From IMG/VR virus record IMGVR_UViG_3300017991_000032, positions 1-42,651 of that record: a DNA stretch of 42,651 nucleotides; one strand, 5' to 3'. The position numbers and the translations under genes were made by a program. The stretch is from a virus. Below, piece after piece: positions 29,081 to 38,280 of this stretch. The notes under the pieces were generated by a model. The model searched no databases. It was not told the origin of the DNA and saw only the letters and a list, made by a program, of their open reading frames with translations. The first letter of the stretch is position 1. Each line of letters begins with the position of its first letter.

Positions 29081-30061
29081 ATGGCAGGAGGAGGAGCAAC
29101 AGGTCACGACCTGCACCTTGATCAGCATTTATCAAATATAGCAATCAACTATCACCCTCAAGGCATGATCGCTGATGTTATCGCGCCTATCGTCAAGGTA
29201 GTCAAGCAAAGCGATAATTATATCATCTGGGATCATGCAGACGCCTTCAGGGTAGAGGAGGATAAAAGGTCTCCCGGAGCGGAAGCGAATAAGATTGAGC
29301 GCAGTGTCTCATCTGAGACGTATTTCGCGGATAATTACGCCCTGAAAATGCCCTTGAACCTTGAGGATAGGGAAAACATGGACCCGGTTTTCATCGGCGA
29401 GATGCGGGAAGGCCGGACTAAATTTATCAAGAATAAGCTCATGTTGAGCTGGGAAAAACGAACAGCCGAGCTTTGCACCAGTGGAAGCAATGTTGGCTCA
29501 TACGCCACGATTGACTCGGATTGGATCGAAACACGGAACAGTTACAGTGATCCCCTTGCTGATTGCTGGACCGCTATCTATAACGTGGCGGATTCCACGG
29601 GCTATAAGCCTAATCGGTGCATTATGGGTGATACCGCATGGAGATATTTCAGACGGCATGCGGATGTAATCGACATCATTCATGGCAACACTGGCAACAA
29701 AGGCGCGGACAGTGTTCGGTATGCCACGGTGGAACAGTTCAAGAAGATTTTCGACCTTGAAGCGTTTCACGTAGGCAGGGCTTACTACAATAGCAACCAG
29801 GAAGGACAGAGCGCATCGTTAAGCGTGCTGTGGGATGATTATGTGTTGTGGTATTACGCACCGTCTAACCCGAGCGCGGAGGAACCCAGCTTCATGTATT
29901 CCTTCCGGTGGACAAAGCCCGGATTGCCGAACATGATCGCAGAGCGGCATCCGTTTGACCCGAAAACCAAGAGTGAGGAGATCGAGCTCGGTTACTATCA
30001 GGATGAAAAGATTACTGCAAAGAATCTCGGATACCTGATGACCCATGTAACCAGCGTTTAA
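29081..30061 (+). CDS. Major capsid protein
   Basis: A 326-residue protein behind TAGGAGGTGAACG, in the classic place after protease/scaffold and decoration genes. It starts MAGGGATGHDLHLDQHLSNIAINYHPQG. It includes DNYIIWDHADAFRVEEDKRSPGAEANKIE, then SWEKRTAELC and DTAWRYFRRHADVID. This layout is that of HK97-fold capsid proteins found with DUF935 portals. Codon use is clean, and the strong site plus following hairpin fit a protein made in large amounts. Confidence 0.82.
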   Translation: MAGGGATGHDLHLDQHLSNIAINYHPQGMIADVIAPIVKVVKQSDNYIIWDHADAFRVEEDKRSPGAEANKIERSVSSETYFADNYALKMPLNLEDRENMDPVFIGEMREGRTKFIKNKLMLSWEKRTAELCTSGSNVGSYATIDSDWIETRNSYSDPLADCWTAIYNVADSTGYKPNRCIMGDTAWRYFRRHADVIDIIHGNTGNKGADSVRYATVEQFKKIFDLEAFHVGRAYYNSNQEGQSASLSVLWDDYVLWYYAPSNPSAEEPSFMYSFRWTKPGLPNMIAERHPFDPKTKSEEIELGYYQDEKITAKNLGYLMTHVTSV

Positions 30062-30071
30062 CCTTTGACCA

Positions 30072-30093
30072 GGGAGGGGTTTCGGCCCCTCCC
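30072..30093 (+). terminator. Perfect GC hairpin after the capsid gene
   Basis: GGGAGGGG (30072-30079) pairs with CCCCTCCC (30086-30093), with a TTTCGG loop. No U-run follows, so it is more likely a partial terminator or a 3' end stabiliser that keeps capsid message high relative to the genes below. Confidence 0.6.
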
Positions 30094-30112
30094 ATATTCA
30101 CAGAGGTAAATC

Positions 30113-30376
30113 ATGTTGCGAGACGATGCAATAAGACAAGGCCTTATAAAGCCGACACAAGCCGATTTCGATCGGGGCATAACTGAGGCAGACTTTCCCC
30201 AGCCCGATCAGGTGTTTGATACGGCAGATGAGGGCGAGGGCATAAAAGCCAAAATTGACCTTGAAGATTTGACTTACAAGGAATTGGCGAAAAAGGCAGA
30301 GGAAATGGGGATTGATTTGCCTCCCCAATATATGAAAAAAACGGCCCTGATCGAATTGATACGGGCGCAACTTTAA
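30113..30376 (+). CDS. Small protein with Rho-N/LEM-like C-terminus
   Basis: An 87-residue protein behind AGAGGTAAATC. The C-terminus (LTYKELAKKAEEMGIDLPPQYMKKTALIELIRAQL) fits the Rho N-terminal/HeH-LEM two-helix fold, often found next to phage capsid genes. The N-terminus is acidic and disordered (DFDRGITEADFPQPDQ). It could link the capsid or head-tail joint, or bind DNA. Confidence 0.65.
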   Translation: MLRDDAIRQGLIKPTQADFDRGITEADFPQPDQVFDTADEGEGIKAKIDLEDLTYKELAKKAEEMGIDLPPQYMKKTALIELIRAQL

Positions 30377-30392
30377 CAGAGAGGAGAATGTA

Positions 30393-33311
30393 ATGCACAT
30401 AGCAATGGCAATTCCCGGCATGCCATTCAATGGCGCGACTATCTCCGAGAGCAAAAGCCTCGGGGGGTCGGAAAGCGCCGGGTATTACATGGCCAAGGAA
30501 TTAGTAAAGCGTGGCCATAACGTAATCGTTTTTACAAACAGCGAGCAAGCTGGCAAATGGGATGGCGTCACTTATGAGTTTTTAGGCACTCCCCGCGAAA
30601 ATATGCCTATGGGCGAGCGATTTCATTACGTCATGCATGCCCCCTATGATGTCGTGATAGCACAACGGCATCCCTACGCATTCAAGAGTATCTACAATAG
30701 CAAGCTCAATGTGTGGTGGCTGCATGATCTGGCTTTGCACCGGTATTCTGCACAGATGCAAGAACAGCTTATGAATATCGATCAAGTTTTTACGGTTTCG
30801 GAATTCCACAAGCGACAGGTCTCGGAGGTTTATGGAATCCCGGAAGGCTTTATTTCGGCAACGAAAAACGGCCTTGCTTATGAAGAATATGAAGGCCTTG
30901 AGATATTTGAGCGCGAGCCGAATAGCCTTGTTTATGCCTCACGGCCCGAGCGCGGTCTTGAAAACCTCGTGGGGCCGGACGGTATCATGGACATGCTGCC
31001 CGATTGCCACCTATACGTTTGTGGCTATGACAATACCGTGCCTCAATTAAAGCAGTATTATCAATATCTCTGGGGTCTTTGTGACCAGCGAAAGAACGTG
31101 ACAAACCTGGGGGCCCTGGGCAAACGGCAACTCGCAGAACTCATGGCCCGGTGCATGCTTTACGTTTACCCCACGACTTTTGAGGATACGAGCTGCATGG
31201 TGGCCCTTGAAGCCAATGCCTGCGGGACGCCGTTTATTGCATTTAAGACCGCAGCCCTCCCGGAAACAATGAATGAGGCCGGTGCGATCCTGCTTGACCT
31301 GGATGAAAAAGGGCAAGTGAATAAGAAGCTCTTTGCTAAAACGGTGCGGACCGCCTTGCACAAATGGACAGGCTTGCACAAGAAGGCCAAGGCAAAGCGG
31401 CAGGCATGGCCGGATATAGCTGCGGAATGGGAGCAGCAGTTTGAAGCTATGCTCAGGGAACGGAGTTCAAACAAATATCGCTTACATAATCACTTTGAGC
31501 AGCAGAGCGATATTGCGGCAGCCGTGAAGGACGGTGCTGAAAAGACAGTGCCGGATATCAAACAGAATTATTACTTCTTCTTTTCCGGTGATTACATAGA
31601 CCATTACAAGCGCTACTACATTCACGAAGAAAAAAAGGGTGTGCATTACGGCCCGGAAAACCTGGCCCAGCAACCTCGTTTTCTTCAGATATTCAAGAAG
31701 GTGCAGGACTTGAAACCCAAAACCATCTTGGATTTCGGATGCGCTCATGGCCACTATAGCATGAATATCGGGTTAAGAATGCCGGAGGTCAGGATCACAG
31801 GCGTTGACTTTATGCAGTCAAATATCGACAAATCCCGTGCTTGGGCGGCCAAAGAAAAGGTGCAGGATCGGATTAAATTCAAGTGCGGAGAAATTGAAAA
31901 GATACATGAGGAATTAGGGAAATTCGATTTAGTTATAGCCTCCGAGACATTCGAGCACGTGCCGAATGTGCAAGAGATATCGGATATCCTTTTGAAGCAC
32001 CTCGAGCCGAATGGCCACATGCTTATTACCGTGCCTTGTGGCCCCTGGGAAGCATGGGGATATGACCAAGATCCGGGATGGCGAGCCCACATCCACCATT
32101 TTGAGCGGCAAGACCTTTTTGAGATTTGGGGTAATCAGCGCGAATATAAACTGATCGCTATACCCTATACTTACGTGGCCAAGGGGTATCTCGGCCACTG
32201 GCTCCTGACATTCCAAAACTCTGGCTTGCCTACGGGTCAAATCAACTATGAGCGGAAACTGAAACAGCAGGCCCCCCGCGAAACCCTCTCGGTCTGCATG
32301 ATCGCTAAGGACTCGGAATATACCCTCGGCAAGACACTGAAAAGCGTGAAATCCATTGCACATGAGATCATTATCGGAATCGATGAAACCACAACGGATG
32401 AGACCGAGCGCGTGGCCAAGAAATTCGGAGCTAAGACTTTCAAAATCAAGTCGCCCTTAGAGCAGGGGTTTGACGAGGCCCGGAATCGGACAATCGAAAA
32501 AGCGACTATGGATTGGATCTTGTGGATTGACAGTGATGAGACCCTCGAGGATGCAATAAATCTGCCGCAGCACTTGAGGCAGAATTGCTATAACGGGTAT
32601 TCGGTCAGACAGCACCATTACGCAACGGAACCGGCTGCCCTGTTCAAGACAGACCTTCCGGCCCGGATATTCCGCAATCATAAGGGAATCAAGTTTTACG
32701 GCATGGTGCATGAGCATCCCGAAGAGGAAATGAATTCGGGGATCAGCAAGATTTGTGTATTGAATGATATTGCAATCATGCACACCGGGTATGCAACCGA
32801 GCGGATTCGGCGGGCACGGTTTCAGCGCAACTGGCCCCTCATGCAACGGGATAGAAAGAAATACCCCACGCGGCGCTTAGGGTGTTTCCTCTGGATGCGG
32901 GATCTCATACATCAAGTCAAGTACACCCTGGAAAGCAACGGCGGGCAATTTACGGAAGAGTTGAGGAAGTATGCCGGCGAAGCGATAACGATCTGGCGGG
33001 ATCTCCTGGAAAAGAACGAGCTCCGCATGGTCATTGACGGCATGCAGTATTACACGGAGGCGGTCCGTTTACTCAACAACGGTAACGGCATTAGATTTTC
33101 ATACCTTGACCTTGCCTCGAACCTCACCCCGCATATAGACGAGAACAAGCGGGCGCAGCTCAATTCCGGCCTCATGTCTGCCCTCGAATTTCAGGGCCGG
33201 ATTGCGGAGAATCTCTTTGATGGGGTTTTCGAGAACAAGGAAGATATTAAACGTTTAACCCAAAGGCTCATAGAGGCCAAAACAGGCGTGTATGAGGAAA
33301 AATATTTCTAG
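30393..33311 (+). CDS. Three-domain GT4 glycosyltransferase / methyltransferase / GT2 glycosyltransferase
   Basis: A 972-residue protein. Residues 1-370 are a GT4 (GT-B) glycosyltransferase (AIPGMPFNGATISESKSLGGSE, GTPFIAFKTAALPE). Residues about 380-620 are a class I methyltransferase, with motif I ILDFGCAHGHYS at about 444 and VIASETFEHVP. Residues about 630-860 are a GT2 enzyme (LSVCMIAKDSEYTLGKTLKSV, IDSDE at 710-714, MVHEHPEE). The last 110 residues are helical. It would build and methylate a glycan. It lies next to the capsid genes and fits the surface-modification set at 23630-26557. Confidence 0.88.
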   Translation: MHIAMAIPGMPFNGATISESKSLGGSESAGYYMAKELVKRGHNVIVFTNSEQAGKWDGVTYEFLGTPRENMPMGERFHYVMHAPYDVVIAQRHPYAFKSIYNSKLNVWWLHDLALHRYSAQMQEQLMNIDQVFTVSEFHKRQVSEVYGIPEGFISATKNGLAYEEYEGLEIFEREPNSLVYASRPERGLENLVGPDGIMDMLPDCHLYVCGYDNTVPQLKQYYQYLWGLCDQRKNVTNLGALGKRQLAELMARCMLYVYPTTFEDTSCMVALEANACGTPFIAFKTAALPETMNEAGAILLDLDEKGQVNKKLFAKTVRTALHKWTGLHKKAKAKRQAWPDIAAEWEQQFEAMLRERSSNKYRLHNHFEQQSDIAAAVKDGAEKTVPDIKQNYYFFFSGDYIDHYKRYYIHEEKKGVHYGPENLAQQPRFLQIFKKVQDLKPKTILDFGCAHGHYSMNIGLRMPEVRITGVDFMQSNIDKSRAWAAKEKVQDRIKFKCGEIEKIHEELGKFDLVIASETFEHVPNVQEISDILLKHLEPNGHMLITVPCGPWEAWGYDQDPGWRAHIHHFERQDLFEIWGNQREYKLIAIPYTYVAKGYLGHWLLTFQNSGLPTGQINYERKLKQQAPRETLSVCMIAKDSEYTLGKTLKSVKSIAHEIIIGIDETTTDETERVAKKFGAKTFKIKSPLEQGFDEARNRTIEKATMDWILWIDSDETLEDAINLPQHLRQNCYNGYSVRQHHYATEPAALFKTDLPARIFRNHKGIKFYGMVHEHPEEEMNSGISKICVLNDIAIMHTGYATERIRRARFQRNWPLMQRDRKKYPTRRLGCFLWMRDLIHQVKYTLESNGGQFTEELRKYAGEAITIWRDLLEKNELRMVIDGMQYYTEAVRLLNNGNGIRFSYLDLASNLTPHIDENKRAQLNSGLMSALEFQGRIAENLFDGVFENKEDIKRLTQRLIEAKTGVYEEKYF

Positions 33312-33319
33312 GAGGATAC

Positions 33320-33727
33320 ATGAAAAAATTAGCTTTTGTAACAGGCATTTGCCTCATGGCACTTTTGGTGCCCGTGCTGGCGTTTGGGGCCGATTTACAA
33401 TGGGATGACCCTGGTGCGGAATGGGATACCATAATCGGCTATACGATTTATTTCTCCGATGCCTCTGAGGATTTCAATAAAAGTGTGCTCACAGATGAGC
33501 TGGTGCGGGAAAGCGGCAACGTAACCTATCTGGATATTGATGACAACCTCAACCTGCATTATGGCGTGGAATATACGTTCTATATTACAGCTTACAATGA
33601 TGCGAACGAATCAGGGCCGTCTAACAGCGTAACTTATACTAGGGAGGCTTATGTCCCCCCTTTGGACCACCTGCCGACTCCGGTTGTTTCCTCTCCACAA
33701 TCAGCAGTCGGCTTAGGGATAAATTAA
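33320..33727 (+). CDS. Secreted fibronectin type III protein
   Basis: A 135-residue protein behind AGGAGGATAC. The N-terminus is a clear Sec signal (MKKLAFVTGICLMALLVPVLAFG, then A-D), probably cut near residue 24. One fibronectin III domain follows (WDTIIGYTIYFSDASEDF, VEYTFYITAYNDANESGPSN). A signal sequence is rare among virion genes, so the protein is probably exported by the lysogen and may bind surface sugar. It is next to the glycosyltransferase gene. Confidence 0.72.
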   Translation: MKKLAFVTGICLMALLVPVLAFGADLQWDDPGAEWDTIIGYTIYFSDASEDFNKSVLTDELVRESGNVTYLDIDDNLNLHYGVEYTFYITAYNDANESGPSNSVTYTREAYVPPLDHLPTPVVSSPQSAVGLGIN

Positions 33728-33767
33728 GATAAACCTCCGTGTTTCTTCTCAGTAATAAGGAGATAGT

Positions 33768-34382
33768 ATGGCCAAATGGTCGGTAGCGATACGAGCGATT
33801 GATACACCCCGATATTATCTCAGGCGCACAGAGGATGGTCGCACGGTGAGCTGGCACCAGGAAGAGCCCAGAGATTTTGATGAGAAGCTCTTTTTTGTCC
33901 ACGAGTGCATCGGCTGGGAGAAACGGCTTGAGTTCGGTGATATTGTGGCATTCAAGCCCTATGAGATGACTGGCCGGATGCCACATTACAGCGCAAGGCA
34001 TCGCTGGGGCCACGATGTGTGGACGGAACAGGAGCGCAAGACCTATACCATAGTCACACTTGATGGCCTGGAACTGGAGCAGATGTTTGCGCTCTGTGAA
34101 GCCTATTACGACACAAGCATTATTATCTCGGATAAAGAAGAGGGATTTCCCGACGAATATTTCAAAAAGCGCAGATTTAAGCTACTTGAAGAAGATTTGG
34201 ATGTGCTCGGTGCTGATATTGCCCGCATGAAAAACAAGGAAGATGCCTATATGCCCTCAATGCGAGACATCGTAAAAGAAGATAATTGGGATAAGCTGAG
34301 GCTGCGAAAAGTAGCATCAACGGACAATCTTAGACCTATTGATCCCTTACCGACAACCATACGAAGGGTCATGGAGAAGTAA
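33768..34382 (+). CDS. Hypothetical protein
   Basis: A 204-residue soluble, charged protein (MAKWSVAIRAIDTPRYYLRRTE) behind AAGGAGATAG. No signal or membrane segment. It contains REWG-like blocks (RHRWGHDVWTEQERKTYTIVTLDGLELEQM) but I do not recognise a family. It stands between the FN3 gene and the adhesin-like gene and ends right before the latter's ATG. Confidence 0.6.
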   Translation: MAKWSVAIRAIDTPRYYLRRTEDGRTVSWHQEEPRDFDEKLFFVHECIGWEKRLEFGDIVAFKPYEMTGRMPHYSARHRWGHDVWTEQERKTYTIVTLDGLELEQMFALCEAYYDTSIIISDKEEGFPDEYFKKRRFKLLEEDLDVLGADIARMKNKEDAYMPSMRDIVKEDNWDKLRLRKVASTDNLRPIDPLPTTIRRVMEK

Positions 34383-35447
34383 ATGGCCTGTTACGATTCT
34401 GGCGATTATACTTGTACTTACGATTCTGGCGGCAACGGGTCGCTGCCCGGTGGCGGAGATCCAGATTATAGCTCCCTTGCCACGTGGGAAGGAGACACGG
34501 ATATTGATATATCCGGCTACGGGATTCTTACGCTCGACTGCTACGATAGCCAGACTCACGATGACGAATGCGACACTTTCGGAGGGGCGAGTGGATTAGA
34601 CAGCACCCATTATCGCAGAATCCAATCTTCTTCAAGTTGCGCCACACCGTTTGCCGGAAAGACAAGCACCGGTGCATACTTTGAGTCGACCGGCGTTTTG
34701 CAAGGTGTGATGAAAATTATAGAAGATTACTTTCGGGTTCAGCAATTAAGTACACGATTCAATGGTACGAGGGCTGGCGATATCTCGACGGTAAACATTT
34801 ACGGGGACCATGCAGTGTTAGTCCATGTTATATCGAGAAATTCGCATAATAACCATGAGTCGTATGATATAGAATCCGAAATAAAGTTAACCTCTGGAGC
34901 TGCGGGCGAAAGTGAGACCCTTGCCTATGCTTGTATTGCGTCAGACTGTCAAGATGGATCTGGATTTTACACCTATCCTTACCCCAACGGTTGTAGGATG
35001 GCTTTTATCTGCTGTACAGCCATCGGAAACGCTGCCTATGGCTTCGAAAACACAAATGGAAGCGGCACGGCGGAAGTATTTAGTTGTTATGCGGGCAATA
35101 ACACTTCCGGCGACTTTCTTGAAACGAACTGGAATGACTTCTCCGATTATAATGTCTCCGGCGATGAAACCTCGGATTTAGGAGGTACAAGCTCAAATTA
35201 TACCCACAACAAAGACTATTGGGACGGCGGCACTGACGATGCAATGGATGGCGATGATCTGCTCACGGCATCAGTCGATGGAGGCCGAAACCCCTATAAT
35301 GACGTAACCGGAACGAGCGATTTCAACAACTTTTTGAGGAACGATACATCAGGAGATGCTTTATTCAAATATAGCATCGAGGGTAACGAGAGGCCGAATG
35401 AGGATACAATAGACGCCACATGGGACGTTGGGGCGAGTGAGTATTAG
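34383..35447 (+). CDS. Adhesin-like beta-helix protein
   Basis: A 354-residue protein, Cys-, Asp- and Ser-rich at the N-terminus (MACYDSGDYTCTYDSGGNGS). It continues with beta-rich pieces (RRIQSSSSCATPF, GTAEVFSCYAGNN) and ends IDATWDVGASEY. The ending is the D-x-G-A-x-E-Y type common to parallel beta-helix surface proteins. No signal peptide. It may be a head or tail fibre subunit that binds host or environmental polysaccharide. Confidence 0.6.
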   Translation: MACYDSGDYTCTYDSGGNGSLPGGGDPDYSSLATWEGDTDIDISGYGILTLDCYDSQTHDDECDTFGGASGLDSTHYRRIQSSSSCATPFAGKTSTGAYFESTGVLQGVMKIIEDYFRVQQLSTRFNGTRAGDISTVNIYGDHAVLVHVISRNSHNNHESYDIESEIKLTSGAAGESETLAYACIASDCQDGSGFYTYPYPNGCRMAFICCTAIGNAAYGFENTNGSGTAEVFSCYAGNNTSGDFLETNWNDFSDYNVSGDETSDLGGTSSNYTHNKDYWDGGTDDAMDGDDLLTASVDGGRNPYNDVTGTSDFNNFLRNDTSGDALFKYSIEGNERPNEDTIDATWDVGASEY

Positions 35448-35514
35448 GCGGCGGGGGGAGCGATCTCAATACTTCCCATGATCAATTATTATAAAAGACT
35501 TTTGAGAAATTGAG

Positions 35515-37707
35515 ATGAAAGAACTAATCGGAAAAACGATAATCACTTTTCCCGTTGGCCCGATTGTGAGCAATTCGGACGGCCTTACGCCGGTGACCGA
35601 TCTCACGCTTTCGGGAGCTGATGAAAAGGCTATCAGGAAATACGGCAACGTGACGCCGGTAAGCATCTCGGCGAATAGCTGGGCGGCAATAAGCTCAATG
35701 GAGGGCCATTACAATCTCACGCTGACAAATTCGCAGATGGATACTTATGGTCCCATGAGGATCAGCATTCAAGATGATAGCAAATGCCTGCCCTATTTCG
35801 AGGATGTATCGGTCGTTACCTCGGCTTTCTGGAACAGTAAATACAATACGAATGATTGGGCCTCAGCGCATGCCGTAAGTTCCCTCGATACACGAGTTTC
35901 AAGCATCGGTGTGGAAGTCGATTCAATCCAGGCCCAGGTAACGAGCACGTATAATAAACTGAGCGATTTTCCGGTTTCCGGATATCTCCCGAGCTCCGAG
36001 ACGCTCAATGCACATATAGCGACATTAGCAACCTCCGAAACACTGAATGCACATATAATTACTTTACCGACCTCCGAAACCGTCATGGATGCCATAAGCT
36101 CGGTAGATGTTCGAGTATCCAGCATTGCTATAGAGGTTGATTCTATCCAAGCACAGGTCACATCTAACTATCACCGCATGGGAGACTTTCCGACTTCCGG
36201 ATATTTACCCAGCTCGGAAACCTTGAATGCACATATAGCAACGCTGGCTACATCGGAGACCCTTAATGCTCACATAATAACGCTTCCCACAAGCGAAACC
36301 CTAAACGCCCATATCGTAACCTTGCCCACATCCGAAGCGGTTGGAACGATAGCGGATAAAGCCCTTTCGGATGTCAACCTTGATCACCTAATGAAAACGG
36401 TCGTCACGGATAGCGGTGATTTGACGAATGAGGTTGCCGATTTCAGCGTTTTGGGCCTCATGATGGCCGCTGGCGGTGATATGAGTTCTTTCGTCAGCAG
36501 TGATGATTCGCTTCAGGCCATTGCGGAAGGTGCGGCAGGCGGCGGTGCTTCGGCCAGTGAGGTTCAAAGTGCTTGCTTTGATGTTATACAAGACATGAAC
36601 CTTGACCATCTTATGAAAACGGTGGTTGCTGATAGCTCAGACCTTACAACGGAGGTGGCGGATTTTAGTGTGCTTTCATTGATCATGGCCTCCGGCGGAG
36701 ATACCTCAACCTTTGTTTCCTCGGATGATTCTTTGCAAGGTATCAGCGAAGGCGCAGCCGGTGGCGGGGCAAACAAGAGCGAGGTACAGTCGGCCTGTTT
36801 TGATGCCTTTACCGGGATTCTCCCGAATTCGGAAACCTTAAAATCTCATATTGACACATTGCCGACTTCACAAACCCTAAACGCGCATATTGTTACTTTG
36901 CCCACGAGTGAGACCTTAAAGACGCACATTGACACGTTGCCAACCTCGGAGGGCCTGCATAGCGAAATCGGCACGTTGCCTAACTCACAGACCTTGAACG
37001 CACACATTGTTACGCTACCTACAAGTAGCATGGTTCACCTGGCAGATGACCGGGTTTCCTCAGTAGAGGCACAGGTAGATTCGACTTATAACAGGCTCGG
37101 TGATTTTCCAGTGTCCGGGTATTTGCCAAGCTCTGAAACCCTGAATACGCATGTGATTACCTTGCCTACAAGCGAAACGCTGGAAACTCAGATCAATACA
37201 TTGCCGACATCGGAAACTTTAAATGATCACATAGCGACACTTCCCACGTCCGAGACCTTGTATGATCATATTGCAACCCTGCCCGTGAGCGGTTATTTGC
37301 CGAGCAGTTCAACGCTTGATGATTTAATAGCAACACTCCCGACAAGTTTGACGTTGCAGGCTCACATCGCTACATTACCCACAAGCGAGACATTGAACGC
37401 CCATATGGTGACACTTCCTAATTCACAAACGGTTATGAATGCCGTAAGCTCAATGGATGTACGGGTCACAAGCCTTGCCGTGCATGTGGGTAGCCTGGCA
37501 ACGGAGATCTTTGCAACTGAGGTTGAAAGCGGGTATTCTCTGCTAAGGAAACAGCGGATTGACATGAGTGTGCTTACCGGGATCACGAGCGGGGTCGGCA
37601 CAAGCACCTTGCATTTCCGGGATGTGGGAGACAGCAAGGCTCGATTGATTGTAACGGTAGATTCTGACGGCAACCGCACCGCCGTCAATACGCTGGATGG
37701 CTCGTAA
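35515..37707 (+). CDS. Fibre protein with 13-residue tandem repeats
   Basis: A 730-residue protein. Residues 1-100 form a globular head (TIITFPVGPIVSNSDGLTPVTDLTLSGADE) that I take to be the virion-binding end. Then come about 20 copies of a 13-residue unit (S-E-T-L-N-A-H-I-x-T-L-P-T), a tandem 74-residue duplication beginning at residues 288 and 362, and a C-terminal cap. It probably forms a long, thin trimeric rod on the head or tail. It stands between head and tail-joining genes, so head fibre is plausible. Confidence 0.75.
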   Translation: MKELIGKTIITFPVGPIVSNSDGLTPVTDLTLSGADEKAIRKYGNVTPVSISANSWAAISSMEGHYNLTLTNSQMDTYGPMRISIQDDSKCLPYFEDVSVVTSAFWNSKYNTNDWASAHAVSSLDTRVSSIGVEVDSIQAQVTSTYNKLSDFPVSGYLPSSETLNAHIATLATSETLNAHIITLPTSETVMDAISSVDVRVSSIAIEVDSIQAQVTSNYHRMGDFPTSGYLPSSETLNAHIATLATSETLNAHIITLPTSETLNAHIVTLPTSEAVGTIADKALSDVNLDHLMKTVVTDSGDLTNEVADFSVLGLMMAAGGDMSSFVSSDDSLQAIAEGAAGGGASASEVQSACFDVIQDMNLDHLMKTVVADSSDLTTEVADFSVLSLIMASGGDTSTFVSSDDSLQGISEGAAGGGANKSEVQSACFDAFTGILPNSETLKSHIDTLPTSQTLNAHIVTLPTSETLKTHIDTLPTSEGLHSEIGTLPNSQTLNAHIVTLPTSSMVHLADDRVSSVEAQVDSTYNRLGDFPVSGYLPSSETLNTHVITLPTSETLETQINTLPTSETLNDHIATLPTSETLYDHIATLPVSGYLPSSSTLDDLIATLPTSLTLQAHIATLPTSETLNAHMVTLPNSQTVMNAVSSMDVRVTSLAVHVGSLATEIFATEVESGYSLLRKQRIDMSVLTGITSGVGTSTLHFRDVGDSKARLIVTVDSDGNRTAVNTLDGS
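35992..37445 (+). repeat. Tandem 39-bp coding repeats
   Basis: Each 39-base unit encodes S-E-T-L-N-A-H-I-x-T-L-P-T or a close variant. About 20 units are seen, interrupted by longer blocks at about 36085-36215, 36350-36830 and 37030-37130. The DNA copies differ at many third codon positions, so the array is old and kept by selection on protein. Unit number may vary between relatives. Confidence 0.75.
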
Positions 37708-37925
37708 TGGCCCTATTGCCCGCAGGGTTTTGGCCAGCCCAATTCTGGCCCGACAATTATTGGGTAGATGATTTCTGGCCGGAATTCGGGACTATCAGTT
37801 ACCTGATTGAGATCGAAGGAACACGGCAAGTTTTTGAGAAAGATACGGAAATTAGGCTCTTTCACAAGGATACATTGCGGCGGGTTTTTGAGAAAGACGA
37901 TGACAGAAAGGTGTTTTTGCCATGA
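37707..37925 (+). CDS. Small Trp-rich FWP-repeat protein
   Basis: A 72-residue protein with a TAATG start. It begins PAGFWPAQFWPDNYWVDDFWPE, a short repeat of aromatic-Pro units. It ends with two copies of a motif like R-(Q/R)VFEKD. Similar small proteins occur downstream of fibre genes in many phages, maybe as fibre adaptors. The function is unknown. Confidence 0.65.
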   Translation: MALLPAGFWPAQFWPDNYWVDDFWPEFGTISYLIEIEGTRQVFEKDTEIRLFHKDTLRRVFEKDDDRKVFLP

Positions 37926-38272
37926 GCATTGAAACTTTCTATATCAAGAAAAACGATCTGCAGCCTTATTACTATGCACAGGTCAAGGATGCAGCCGGAG
38001 ACGTTGTGGCTATTACCGGGGCCACGATCTACTGCACCATGAAAAGCGCAGCCGGGACGCTAAAGATCAATCGGCAGACAACGGGTATCAATATCTCCGA
38101 TGGCACCAATGGAAAATTTGAGTACAAGTGGCAATCCGGCGACACTGATAGCGCAGGGAAATACTACATAGAATTCGAGATCAACCCAGCATCGGGGGGC
38201 AAGTTTACCATACCCGCAAAACCGGAGGACAAGGCGGAGGTGCATGTCACCGAAAGCCTTGATACATCATAG
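37922..38272 (+). CDS. BppU-like immunoglobulin-fold protein
   Basis: A 116-residue protein (MSIETFYIKKNDLQPYYYAQVKDAAGDVVAITGATIYCTMKSAAG). It looks like the N-terminal Ig-like domain of baseplate upper proteins, including a K-x-G-D/DTDSAGKYYIEFEI strand pattern. It would attach a fibre or sit on the capsid. Start overlaps the preceding stop by ATGA. Confidence 0.6.
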   Translation: MSIETFYIKKNDLQPYYYAQVKDAAGDVVAITGATIYCTMKSAAGTLKINRQTTGINISDGTNGKFEYKWQSGDTDSAGKYYIEFEINPASGGKFTIPAKPEDKAEVHVTESLDTS

Positions 38273-38280
38273 GTGAGATT

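Noticed and set aside
30072-30093. A full rho-independent terminator after the capsid gene
   Set aside because: The stem is strong but no run of T follows, so I class it as partial terminator or stabiliser only.
35992-37445. A CRISPR array
   Set aside because: The 39-bp repeats are in frame, continuous without spacers, and encode a fibre; the repeats vary at third codon positions.
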